From Pseudevernia furfuracea (taxonomy: Eukaryota > Ascomycota > Lecanoromycetes > Lecanorales > Parmeliaceae), in NCBI GenBank assembly GCA_022315425.1, contig JAIUPT010000041.1:1984001-2048000 (forward strand): DNA of 64,000 nucleotides. Reading direction: 5' to 3'. The translations under genes were made by a program, and so were the position numbers. The first letter of the stretch is position 1. Each line of letters starts with the position of its first letter. Shown piece after piece: positions 43,560 through 54,645 of the stretch. The notes beneath the pieces are model-generated. The model made no database searches. It saw only the letters and a list, made by a program, of their open reading frames with translations, and was not told where the DNA came from.

Positions 43560-46182
43560 TCACAGCACCTGCACGACCCGCCTCCCGAGCTCGGTCTCGA
43601 AAACACAGCTCGTGTCGGCGGCAAGGGCACACAGGGTGGCGAACAGAACGGCGCGGTAGATAAGAAGAGCCCTCATACCCTCGTCGGCGGCGGATACTCT
43701 GCCGCGAATGACCTGGGACGAAGCAGACGAATGTCTTTGCTCGAGCTCCGGAACTCCTAATTGTCCTGATGATCGGCGCAAGTCGGTGGGCAACCTTTCC
43801 TTCTTGAGTGGTCCGGTGGGTCGTCTCAGCTTTCGCTTGCCACGACGTGAAATACTTCGCCGTTGACGAGGAGCTTCGCGGTTCATGATGCGAGGGCGTT
43901 CACGAAGCTGGTTCGACTCTCTCCTGCCTCGGTGGAGAACCATCCTCCGGTCTTCGTTGATCTCGGGTTCTGTCATGGGTAATTGTTCGCGAGAACTTTG
44001 TCGCTCGATGTCGTGTCGGCGCACGGTGATACCTTCTTCCATCGAACGAGCTCTTGAACTCGGTCTTCCTGCGTTCTGACGAAGGACCAGAGCCGAGCTG
44101 TCATGAGGAGAGTCCTCTATAGCACCTGCTGTAGGGGTCTGGCCATCGAGCTTCTGTAATCGTGACCTTTGCAGGCCTTGTGCATGCGAAGGATTAGCTG
44201 TATCATACTTGATTCGTGGATTACGGCGCCTTTCCGGAGTGGGACTGCTTGATTCATCTGACGTTGAATCGGACGACCCATCCCAGAAATCATCTGAGTA
44301 TTGTCTTGGCCATCCACCACGATCATTACGTCTTTTCTGTCGCTCCCGCCTTTCCCTTTGCGTGAATGAATCAGACGACTCGTCCGTTTTGTAATAGTAG
44401 TATCGTGGTCGTCTTCTACTGTGTTCTCTTTGTCTACTTGGGGCCTTCCGCTCAAATGATGGCGGACGTGGTCTGTCAACGAAACTCATAAGTATTCCCA
44501 AAACTTGTTCAGCCGCCTTAACGTCGCCATGATATAGAAGCCAGTGATCGACCTAGGTCAATGTAAGTATGTGAAATCAGCTTTGTCGCTGCGGTCTCAG
44601 TACCAGCTTAGGACGTACCTCATAGAGTTGATGCCCAAGATTAGCACGTGCCTCCGCTTTCTGCCCGGAAGTGAGATCGTCTATGAATGTCTCATTTGCA
44701 AGCCATAATACGCATATGTCGAATGCAGATGACAATAGAATAAGGTTTACACTGCCTGGCAGGATAGGCAACGCTTCATTTCCAGGGCCATCGGGCGTCC
44801 ATTCGAACCAGCAATTTTTGCCCTGGAGGGGTCCTCTGCTTCGCATTTGGCTTGCAGATCTAGTGTGTCCCGAATCTCCTGCATCATGTTCGTTCGCCAA
44901 CCAGGTCCAGCCTAGTTTTGGTTGCAACGACGACTGGGCAAGCTCCGCACCAAGCGCTTCATATTTATCGTGAACCAACATGTTTGACGTGGACTGAAAC
45001 AAATCGTAGAGTACTCTGAGAACCCCTGGCCCACCAGGGTGCTTCCATACCTGACTGGTTTGGCAAAGCTGTAAGGCCGCAGATCGTATTCTAAGTTTTG
45101 TATATGGCATTGCTTTGCAATCATCTGGCGAGTCTAAGGTCAGAAGTCCGAGACCCATAGATTTGTTGGTGCCAGGCTCTAGGCCAAGCTCAACGGAGAG
45201 CCGCTCATGTGGGGCTAGCTCTCCTTGTGAACGTGTACGCATATTCAAAGCATCGAGTACACTGATAGAATTGGCGGACGTTAGGGGTGACGACTTTCCG
45301 TCGAACATCAGGCTTTCCATGAATATGTCCTGGAAGCTGAATTGGCCTGTAAGATACAATATATGGCATTTTCGTATGTCCGAAAGGCGCCTGGATACAT
45401 GTCAGCGGCGTGGGGTGCAACACAATGACTCTCAAATCGAGCATATCTTGCGAACTGGTGATACGACTGACTTAGCATCCTCGATCACAAATTGATCGTA
45501 TACCGCAACTAATCCAAGATACGGGTGGTCTCGAAAACAGAGTTGTAAGCCAAGTCCTCTGGCTAATGGAAGTTCTTTCACCATCTTGATTGACTCGCAA
45601 CCAGAGAGAGCGGCTAGCTCTACAATAGCTCGTATACTTGCTCGGGCTGGGGCGGCTTGCACATCACTAGGAAGATAGTCTGTCTGGCAGCGAGTTAACG
45701 GCCAATGTTGACATTCTCTTGGGATCATGTTGATGAGATTAAGCCAGCCTGCACCATACGACACGTGTTTTGGGTAACGCGGAACGGGGTTTGGCCGCGC
45801 CGGAGCTGGCGGACTGTACCATCCCAGGTGATCGATGTACGGTATTTGTGCCGTTGTTCGAAAACGTAGTTCAGTCCAGCTGAAGTCGGTCTTTGTCTTC
45901 AAGTAGTAGACTGGCCCAATTGCACGACTTGAGGCTTTCAGTCTCCCAGGTCCGGCACTCAGTGCTCCTTGAAAGACTGTTGTAGCTGCGACGATCAAAG
46001 CCAAAACACCAATAGCCACCGTTGCACCAAAAGTTAGAGGGTTCCAATTGTAGCCACTGTGGTTGCGGCCAACTTATTAGCCTAGTATGGCCGATCCATT
46101 CTGTACACAGTGGCACGCACTTCTGAGCGTTGAGGATGGCTCGGAGAAGACATTCTGTCGAATTTGACGGGCAGACATCCAT
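43560..46182 (-). CDS. Uncharacterised fungal membrane protein with basic, Ser/Arg-rich C terminus
   Basis: Predicted as complement(join(43560..44552,44619..45390,45472..46056,46121..46182)), 803 aa; three introns (66, 81 and 64 nt) keep frame. I do not recognise a domain. Visible parts: a short N terminus leading to one transmembrane segment at about residues 30-50 (FGATVAIGVLALIVAATTVF); a long central region with many Trp and Cys (HLGWYSPPAPARPNPVPRYP, CQHWPLTRCQTDYLPSD, CWFEWTPDGPGNEALPILPGSVNLILL); and a strongly basic Arg/Ser/Glu-rich tail, possibly disordered, ending in a hydrophobic stretch (MRALLIYRAVLFATLCALAA). The last 40 residues could instead be split by a missed intron. Confidence 0.7.
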
Positions 46183-46859
46183 TACTGCCAGGACCTTGTG
46201 GCAATTTTCTATTTGTCAGCGCAGCCTTGCTATCGTCGCTGAATACATCTTGAGCAGGTGGCCGCCGCTGATGAGCTGCACCGCATACAATAACACAGAA
46301 GGTGCAGGAAATCACTTTGGCAAAGCTGCCAATCCTTCTTGCAAAAACTGTCAGCACTAGCTATATCTGTACATGCACTACCTTTATCGTTTGGATGTTT
46401 CATGAGAAGGCTAGGTAGCTCGCTAGTAGCTAGGCCAGCCTGTACAGCCCTATTCAGCCCTACAAAAGCAATGGGAAACTGCCTTTGCTTTTAGCTGTCA
46501 TGATTTTCTTTGCGCTTGAATGCAGGTTTATGTAGACCTTGACCCAAAACACTTTACGACCTCCCGTGTTTATGTGCGCATGCTGTCAGGCTCGCTGCTG
46601 TGAGACGGGGGTTGCAGTGTCGTGATTTGCCTGGGGAACGTCTACGATTATGTCTTGAGAATACTGCTGGGGTACTTCAGGATTGTGTAAGTGCTAGGTA
46701 CCGCCTAATACCTACCTTAGGCACGCCATTAATATAGCCATCGCTGGTTAAAACCGACAATTGCATCACTCATACAGCCATTATTATTTTATTCAAGATC
46801 CTTCGTCAAATTCCCTGCAATGCTGCCATCCCACTTTGCAAATGCTTCCCGGGTCGTGA
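46183..46859. other. Intergenic upstream of the uncharacterised membrane protein gene
   Basis: 677 bp; presumed promoter of the membrane protein gene and 3' flank of Fol1. Short AGGTA/TACCT-type motifs occur near 46690-46730. No gene or RNA seen. Confidence 0.55.
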
Positions 46860-49556
46860 TCAGACCCTCCAAATGGCATCCGCCATCGCCACTACCTCCC
46901 CCATTTCCCTCGCATCATGCACCCTGACAATATCAGCTCCTCCTTGGACCGCCGCAGCGATAGCCGTCGCGGTGCCCCATTTTCTCTCCTTCGCATCCTG
47001 CACCCCAGTGATCTTCCCAATAAAGCCTTTCCTGCTAGGACCGACAACCCACGGGAAGCCCCTTAGGCCTTCAAAATCTCTCACTTCCGAGAATCTGCGA
47101 AGTAACTCCAAATTCTGGGCTTGCTTCTTAGCAAAGCCTATTCCAGGGTCGAGCATTATCCGCCAGCGGCGTATACCCGCTTTCTCGGCGTCACGGACAC
47201 GCTCCAAAAGTTCATTACCGACTCCTTTAATCACGCCGTCAGGGTAAGAAGTCAACGTGTTCATTGTCTCAGGGTTGCCGCGCATGTGCATTAAGATGCA
47301 TGTGCAACCGAGTCTTCCTATTGTAGGCAGCATCTCTGGGTCTAGCTGGCCAGCTGAGACGTCATTGACTATATCTGCACCTGCCTTGACGGCTTCGGCG
47401 GCTACGGATGCGCGGTAGGTGTCTATCGAGATTGCTATAGTTTGGAATGAAGGGTCGGAGCGGATTGCTTTGATGGTGGGCAGGATGCGGGAGAGTTCTT
47501 CGTCCGGGGAAACTTGAGGGGCATGGGGGCGAGTCGACTGACCACCGATGTCGAGGATGGTGATAGGACGTTGTTGAGTTGTGTAAGAACGCAAGATATT
47601 AAGTAGTGGTATAGGATCTGCGGTCGAGTGGAGACCGCCGTCAGAGAAGGAGTCAGGGGTCAAGTTCAATATGGCCATAAGATGGGTAGGCCGAGTTCCA
47701 GATTGGTTTCGTAATGGAGGGAGATGGTCTGATAGTGGGGTAAAAGTGGAGAGCGGATCTGTAGATTTGGGTAACTGTTCGAGGACATCTTGATAAGTAG
47801 CGATCGAATCTGGCGTAGGTGGAATGAAATTGGGTATGAGACTGATGATACAGTCAGTTTTCCAACACTTTAATGCATGGCATATTGACTTACTCGCATA
47901 GAGGCCGAAGAACAAATTCACGTTCAAGCATTCTCTTGTGGGGTATAGAGAGACGAGAGTTCTCCACCAGCTCGTCGTCGTACAGCAAAATGTCAAGGTC
48001 GATGGTACGAGGCCCGTTCTCTATGGTCTTCACCCTTCCAAGAGCATTTTCGATCAGCTTTAATTGGTCTAGTAACTCCATTGGCTTCAGCGATGTTTCA
48101 ATCTAGCCATGTCAACATCACCTTGGATAAGAATTTGCATCAGTGCCACATACCTCGCAGGCACCGTTGATGAATGATTCTTGATTCTCTAGGTACATCG
48201 GCTTGGTTTCATAAAGAGCACTCGATCGAAGTACAGTGAGCCCTCGATCACACATCTCTCGCAGGGCGGACTCGATCATCTTGACACGATTGCCTAGATT
48301 GCTTCCCAGTGCGAGATATGCTCGGTGCTGTCCTTTTCGAACATCGCTGCTGAGTAACCTACGCTGAGACTGCTCGTATTGGTGACGCCCAAGGGATACG
48401 CTACGGAAGGTAACATAGTCGTTGTCGAATTTCTTTTTTAGCCTCTCAACCACTGCTTTTCTGCTGATCCGAGATACCTCGGGCAGAGCCGCTACTCTTC
48501 TCCTCATTGTCAGTTGAAGGCGTTTGCATGGAGATTGTTTATCGGCCAATTGGAATAAACGCTGCGCAAGCAAAAGTGCCGCACCCTCTGCTCGGTCACT
48601 TTGAAGTCTTTCGGCAAACCTGGCTATCTCCTCATGAAGGCCAAACGTTGGATATACATGATTGAGACTTGAAGGAAAGTTGGAATGATTCAAGCTCGAA
48701 ATCTGACCGTGTACTGGCGATACACTGCGCTCTCCGGTCTTTAAAATTAGCAAGGTCACAAATCCTGATTCCAGGGAACTCGGCAAATGCCATTCGGTGA
48801 TGAGTTGGTATACGCTGTCCTGCTCAGTAGTAGGATCTTTCGTGCGAGGATTGAGTTTGTAAAAAGCGCACTCTGCTGTAATAAGGTCTTCAGTTTGGAA
48901 GATTTCTTGGATATTTGGATTAAAGGCAATTAAGATCTCAATAGCTGCAGGAAATTTGGCTAGGAGATCGGAAGCAAGATTCTCTGTGATGTCATGGATC
49001 GAGCAGTCGGGCGTGGCATGGGCTCGCACCAAAGATGCGACATTGAGAACTCCTGTAGTCCTTTCGCGGATATTCGAAACGTAGTAGGAGCCTGGAGGTG
49101 ATCGCACGCATACACCTATTTTGTAGAAATTGGGATTCAAGCAGCTGTTGGACCGAGTTAGATCTTTTGGGAATCCAATCAAATGCCAATGGTTAATGAC
49201 ATGCACGCATACCTCGAATCTAAGCGGATATTCCTCAGTGAGAATACCCAGGCCGATCCATCAGGACCAATCTTGCTATTGTCCCTCCGATGTCGACGCC
49301 GTACCTGTTGTATGCTTATGCAAGGGTTACGAAAATATTTGAATGAGCAATTGCCCAAGGAAAAAGATTTAAGCAAAGGGAGAGCTGATGCAGAAGTGGA
49401 ACGGAATAGACCATGATGCATGACGCAACATGGAAAGCTGATACTCTTCGCAACATCCTGCCACTCACCACACGGCCCCGAAGCCCCGAACTCCAGATTT
49501 TCTATTGCAGCTCTAGCGCCATTAGTGTGCCAGCCCCACAAAAGATACCTCGGCAT
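46860..49556 (-). CDS. FOL1: Trifunctional folate synthesis protein (DHNA / HPPK / DHPS)
   Basis: Predicted as complement(join(46860..47841,47894..48102,48154..49144,49213..49556)), 841 aa if the first ATG is used; an ATG at 49424 would give 797 aa. HPPK part: AYLALGSNLGNRVKMIESAL, SSALYETKPMYLENQESFINGACE, GPRTIDLDILLYDD. DHPS part: ILNLTPDSFSDGGLH, ILDIGGQSTRP, DIVNDVSAG, MLDPGIGFAKK, GPSRKGFIGKITG. These two domains look complete and catalytic. The N-terminal 400 residues occupy the place of the usual tandem dihydroneopterin aldolase domains but are poorly conserved; only FSLRNIRLDS and a DITENLASDLLAKFPAAIEILI stretch are suggestive. The pathway makes dihydropteroate for tetrahydrofolate, probably in mitochondria. 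Confidence 0.82.
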
Positions 49557-49686
49557 CCACCAGATTGTATTGTCAATTGTTTCATCATCTCATTCAGCTT
49601 TCTCTCTCTCTCTTACAACACATCCTGATCTCTTCTACCTATCAAACATATACCTACGCCCATCAGTAGTGAACCACCAACCCAAT

Positions 49687-50930
49687 ATGGCGTCTCCACG
49701 TAGGTCAACCATCGGGTTCCCTCCTTAAGGTCTCCCCCCCCAAACTCAAAGATTAACAATTCTCCTAGAGCAACTCCGAACAACAGTCACCGACCTGCTC
49801 AAAATCAACCACCCTGTCATGCTTGCTGGCATGAACGTAGCCGCAGGTCCAAAACTCGCAGCAGCGGTCACCAATGCCGGCGGTCTCGGTGTCATCGGAG
49901 GCGTCGGCTACACCCCAGATATGCTGCGTGAGCAGATCGCCGAGCTGAAGGGATTCTTGAAGGACAAGAATGCACCGTTCGGCGTAGATCTGTTGATCCC
50001 GCAGGTTGGCGGTAGTGCGAGAAAAACAAAGTATGCTCGCCCACCCCTTCCGCTCAGGCTACTACACTTCCATGTGCACACCCGCGGGGCAATTGCTGAC
50101 CTGAGAACCTCTCCAGCTACGACTACACAAAAGGAAAACTCGACGAACTAGTGACGATCATCATCGATTCCGGCGCTAAACTCTTCGTCTCCGCCGTCGG
50201 CGTGCCTCCAGTCCACGTTGTCCAACGCCTGCACAAAGCCGGGGTCCTCTACATGAACATGATCGGGCACCCGAAGCACGTGCAGAAATGTCTCGACGTA
50301 GGTGTCGACATGATCTGCGCCCAGGGTGGTGAGGGAGGTGGACACACGGGTGACGTGCCCACTACGATTTTGATACCGACGGTGGCGCAAATGGTGAAAG
50401 GGAAGAAGAGCCCGATGACGGGTGATGAGGTCCAGGTTGTAGCCGCGGGAGGACTCTTCAATGGACAGAGTCTTGCAGCGGCACTGATGTTGGGTGCGAG
50501 CGCTGTGTGGATCGGTACCAGGTTCGTCCTGTCGGAAGAAGCCGGCGCCCCCAAGGCCCATCAAGAAGCCGTTCAGTCTTCCGGCTTTGACGACAATGTG
50601 AGGACTATCATCTTCACCGGCCGACCCCTGCGCGTCCGCAACAACCCATACATTAGGAATTGGGAGGAGAACCGCGCCTCGGAGATCAAGGAACTTACAT
50701 CCAAGGGCATCATTCCTGCCGAGCATGATATGGAAACTCTTGGAGATGACGTCGATGATGATACCATGGATAACGCGAGGCCATTCCTGATGGGCAAGGC
50801 GGCTGCCGTGGTCAACGAGAAGAAGAGTGCAAAGGCTATCGTGGATGAAATGGTTACGGACGCAGTGGGATGGCTGGGGAAGGGCGGGGCGATGGTAGTT
50901 GGGGGACGGAATGGGAAGAGCAAGTTGTAG
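49687..50930 (+). CDS. Nitronate monooxygenase (2-nitropropane dioxygenase family)
   Basis: Predicted as join(49687..49699,49769..50030,50117..50930), 362 aa; the first exon encodes only MASP plus one base. Motifs of the FMN-dependent TIM-barrel enzyme: HPVMLAGMNVAAGPKLAAAVTNAGGLGVIGG, PFGVDLLIPQVGG, ICAQGGEGGGHTGDVPT (phosphate/FMN-binding), VVAAGGLFNGQSLAAALMLGASAVWIGTRFV. It oxidises alkyl nitronates such as propionate-3-nitronate and acts in detoxification. It is head-to-head with Fol1, with only about 130 bp between the starts if the longer Fol1 form is right. Confidence 0.93.
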
Positions 50931-51156
50931 ATTTCGAGAGGAGCAGACTGTAGGTTAGGTTATGGTTTAGATGACCGCGCGGGCTAGCAAATCGATAGAG
51001 CCTTTTGGTTTTTCTCACGCAATGAAATACTTCTGAATGAAGATGGCCTCGCTGATTGAAATACTACATTTACCGAAGCGCAAGCATCTCGCATCTTGAA
51101 TCCAAAGAAAACCCATCCCACAAGGCGGATCACAGCACACCACCCGTCCACCTTGC

Positions 51157-52713
51157 TCACCACCAAGTCTCCGACGGCGAGGGTTTTACACTTGACGCAT
51201 CCGTTTCTTTCGGCAACGACGGGTTCCGCCCATGATACGGACAATCGCCCGTCCCTCCAGACGGGTGCCTCGGATGCCTCGGACACAGCGGACTGTTCGG
51301 CAAATGCTCCGGCACGCTGACGGCAAGCTGCTCCCGAGTCGGAGCCTCCGCGTCAATAGCATGCATCTTGACCCTGTACCAATCGCTATCCCGGCGCGGC
51401 CCACCTACCACCGGTGCCGCATTTGCATCTGCATCTGGTCGGTCAGGGAAATCCGGTGCGGGCGGTGCGACGTAGTCGAAGAAGAAGCCTCGCATTTTTC
51501 TGATGCCGGGGCTCAAAGCGTCGGTTGGTAAGGGGGGTGTGTGGATCCTGCGGGCTTCCGAGGGCAGGAATGCCACGCCTTCTTCGCTTAGGTTTACGGC
51601 GACGTACTTGGTGGAGTCGGAGGCTGTATACATTGCTTCTGGCTCTGGGGTTTGGATCGGTGGCTTCCCCATCAACATCTCGCGGATGGAACTTGTGGTG
51701 GAGAGTCCTACTTTGCCATGGCGGCTCATGATGCGTTGCCAGCGTGGGGCGGCGATGGATAGGTTACTGACGCTGGTCGCTGAGCTTGGCGAGGGAGTTC
51801 TCCTGTCTGGCAAGAATCGCAGTGTGCTTGAGACTCTGTCGAGTAGATTGTTGGTAGAGGTTCTCTCTAGGGGTTCAGGATTTTTGGGCTCGATAGGGCC
51901 GTGCTTGAGGCCCAAAGCGCGCTTTGTCCTGCAGTAGAGACCTTCTCTGGGTGTGAGGGTAGCATACTGCAAGGAATCCCGGCTTTCAGGTAGCAATCGC
52001 TGGTCGCTTGCTGCATTGGACGACCAATCATGGCCGCCCAGGTCTGTAGATGTCGAAACTTTGCTGAGAGGAAGAGGGATGGTTGAGCCCTGGGGCAAGG
52101 GAATAGGAGTTGCTTCTCCAGACTCTTGCACTGAACGCTCAGCCGATTGCTCCTTGCGGCCGATCCGAATCTCAAGCCAACGGCCTGAGAACTCGCGCTT
52201 CCATTTGAAGCCACTTCTTGCTTTGCTTGGAGGCTGCTCGCTTCCAGCACCGGGAGTGATGCGAATTCCAGGTAAGCCCAGTAGCCTTCGCGTTCGCGAG
52301 CTGACTGATGATGACTCAGATGCAGTTCTGTTTTTTAGCGGGACAGGCTCTTCTTCGACGACGAGGGGAAATTCGTTAAAAGGTGAGGATTTGTTGCTAC
52401 TTTCCCGAGGCGATGCGGCACTGACATCTGAATGGTAGCTTCGCCTCTCTGCTTGTTTCGGTCGTTGGCGCGCAACCAAAGGAGACGGGGACGCCAATGG
52501 TGAGTTCGAGGCCGGAATCGAATTTGCGCCTTCTGAGCTACGGAGCGCCCGACGCTGCGCAGCTATGTAGTTGGTTGGAGTGGTCAGCGGGGAAGGAGTA
52601 CTGTTTAGGTTGACAAAATCTGAGCCGCGAATCGCGCGAGGTCTACCAAAAAGGTTTCCAAAATCAGAGCTCGGGAGGCGGTCTGGGGCGTTTGGACGAT
52701 TGAGGGATGGCAT
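51157..52713 (-). CDS. Uncharacterised Ser/Pro-rich, largely disordered fungal protein
   Basis: 518 aa, intronless, starting with MPSLNRPNAPDRLPSSDFG. No domain is recognised. It is rich in Ser, Pro and Arg, with several SP/TP sites. Short ordered-looking stretches are TRRLLGLPGIRITPG, FKWKREFSGRWLEIRIGRK, NLLDRVSSTLRFLPDRRTPSP, and a C-terminal GFFFDYVAPPAPDFPDR followed by SPLCPRHPRHPSGGTGDCPYHGRN, which contains a possible Cys/His metal site. The frame is long, stop-free and has ordinary codon use, so I consider it real. Confidence 0.72.
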   Translation of the reverse strand: MPSLNRPNAPDRLPSSDFGNLFGRPRAIRGSDFVNLNSTPSPLTTPTNYIAAQRRALRSSEGANSIPASNSPLASPSPLVARQRPKQAERRSYHSDVSAASPRESSNKSSPFNEFPLVVEEEPVPLKNRTASESSSVSSRTRRLLGLPGIRITPGAGSEQPPSKARSGFKWKREFSGRWLEIRIGRKEQSAERSVQESGEATPIPLPQGSTIPLPLSKVSTSTDLGGHDWSSNAASDQRLLPESRDSLQYATLTPREGLYCRTKRALGLKHGPIEPKNPEPLERTSTNNLLDRVSSTLRFLPDRRTPSPSSATSVSNLSIAAPRWQRIMSRHGKVGLSTTSSIREMLMGKPPIQTPEPEAMYTASDSTKYVAVNLSEEGVAFLPSEARRIHTPPLPTDALSPGIRKMRGFFFDYVAPPAPDFPDRPDADANAAPVVGGPRRDSDWYRVKMHAIDAEAPTREQLAVSVPEHLPNSPLCPRHPRHPSGGTGDCPYHGRNPSLPKETDASSVKPSPSETWW

Positions 52714-53164
52714 GCTGTGTATAATTCATGCACGGAACATAAGGATTACATACTTAGAACTGGTGATAGTGAAATTGGAGAGAGAGGTAAAGGTGTTGAA
52801 GACTGCAGGGCTAATAGGACTTGAACGAGAGTAGTCATTAATTGAAAAGAAGAAAAACAGGGCCATTTCGTTCCAAAGTCCCCGATCAAGCAGGCACGAC
52901 CAAGGCTTTCCTTCATGACGTTCATCTCGTGCTTAGACCGTCAACTTCATCAATAACCCTGATAGCTAGAGCGCAGAGAAATTCCACACTTGGTGAAGAC
53001 GTATTGACACAGAGACTCGAATATCCGTAGCAATACGAAGGTGATATTTTCTCAAATGGGATCTCGAACGGTCAAGGTATCCACAGTCTGCCTCATAGTG
53101 CACAACGCCAACTTGGACTCGCTCCCTTAAATGATAAGTTGCGTTGGACCGTCAGGCTCGTAGC
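52714..53164. other. Intergenic between two uncharacterised genes
   Basis: 451 bp upstream of the Ser/Pro-rich protein gene and downstream of the next gene on the same strand. Nothing recognised. Confidence 0.55.
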
Positions 53165-53987
53165 TCATCTATCTTCTGTGAGCTTTGTAGTGGAACAAGC
53201 CAGATGCAAGAAGACCAACAATTTTTCATCCAAGTCCTCACCCAAACCATTACAGCCCCACTTCTTGATCTCATCTTCCCAGAGCTGAAAACACTGACGA
53301 ATCAGGTAGAGGCTGCCGAGCTCCTGGTTCTTTCGTGTCACGAATATCTTATCCCACGTCTTCCGAGATGATCCATTAAGGTTAGAGTGGACTTGAACCA
53401 TGGCTTGGTCGAATTCATTTGGGCCTGCGCAAGGCCACGTGTTGCCATTTGGTTCGTTTGTTGTTTTCATCACTGGGAACGAGTGACGGTCAAATTCTTG
53501 GATCTGTGAAACAACGATAGCCAACATTAGCTCTTCCTGGCAATACTGAGGATTGTCTGCCTACTGTAGCACTGAAGGTGACTGTAATGCCATTACTGTC
53601 GGTCTTCTTCATCGTCCACGTATCGTCGACTCGAATCGCTCCCTTCCTGCACAACTCCCCCAACTTCTTCTTGCTACGGAGAAGCTCCATTGATTTGGCG
53701 GGGATGGGCTGCAAGCTCATCCACTTAGAGGCATCGTAACCTTTTAGGACCATGTCTGCATATATAAACTCATCGACTAAAAGAGGGTATTCGTCTTTGG
53801 GCATGGCTGTGGTTGTAAAGGAGTTGGACTGAGTAGAATTTTGCAGGTTCAGAAGGCTTTTAGAGATGTTTGATGCTTTGAAGATGGTAGAGAAACTTCG
53901 TTGAAATGTAGAGGGCAATTGCAGAGCTCTTGTGCTGTCGGCTCTAATCCGCGCTAGAGATTCCGTGATCTGAAGACAAGCAGGCAT
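53165..53987 (-). CDS. Uncharacterised protein, possibly mitochondrial
   Basis: Predicted as complement(join(53165..53503,53565..53987)), 253 aa; the 61-nt intron keeps frame. No domain recognised. The N-terminal 60 residues from MPACLQITESLARIRADSTRALQ carry several Arg and Ser and could be a targeting sequence. An internal ATG at 53804 (MPKDEYPLLVDEF) would give a 192-aa cytosolic form. The body has a compact-looking core (YADMVLKGYDASKWMSLQPIPAKSMELLRSKKKLGELCRKGAIRVDDTW). Real coding is likely from the clean splice and conserved-looking composition, but confidence is moderate. Confidence 0.6.
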
Positions 53988-54645
53988 GTCAAAGAGAGCA
54001 AAAACTTTTCGGTGCAACAGAAGCGCTCGACAAACACATTCAGACGGCAAGAGCAACAGCACTATCAAGCTCAGCTACAGAACAGATACGTCCCTTCGAT
54101 GCCCATGCGGTTAATGTAACTGCCCACTACCTGGAAGCTCATGCTATTCACCGAAAATTGGCTCCCAGGTCCAATGGGATAGGTACATATCCTTAAGAGC
54201 ATCGACTGCTACCACTGTGCACTTCTCCAGAAGCATGATTTTGGCCGCTTGTGACATGTAGTCCATCTGAGCAACAACAAGTTGGACAACTATCAAGGGA
54301 ACCCTGGAAAACTCCTCTTGAAGCAGGGCAGGCGTCAGTAGCAGACTGAAAGAGCTAGATATTTTTGAATGTCTACTGTGTTGCTTTAAGTGCAGAGGTT
54401 GAGAACGGAGTGTCGGCGTTTAGGTGGCGACGGACGAACATTTCTCCTAGCCCCTTGAACGAAGCATATCATCATCTCGACATCTCAGGCATGGGAAAAC
54501 TCGAAAGTCATCATTTGAATCGCCACATCTTTGCCCGGTAGGCCTAATACTGACAGAAGTTTGAGTTGTTTAATCTACCTCCCGATCAACCTCTCGACTG
54601 CTTTTCTGCCCCCGACTAAGTTGCTACGTCTAATATCCTCGCAGT
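53988..54645. promoter_or_regulatory. Divergent intergenic region upstream of Lon
   Basis: 658 bp between the uncharacterised gene and the Lon gene, which are head to head. No clear motif is identified. Confidence 0.5.

Noticed and set aside
49145..49320. A frame reading YGVDIGGT, suggestive of a hydantoinase/sugar-kinase-like protein
   Set aside because: It ends after about 18 residues and overlaps the Fol1 exon; coincidental.
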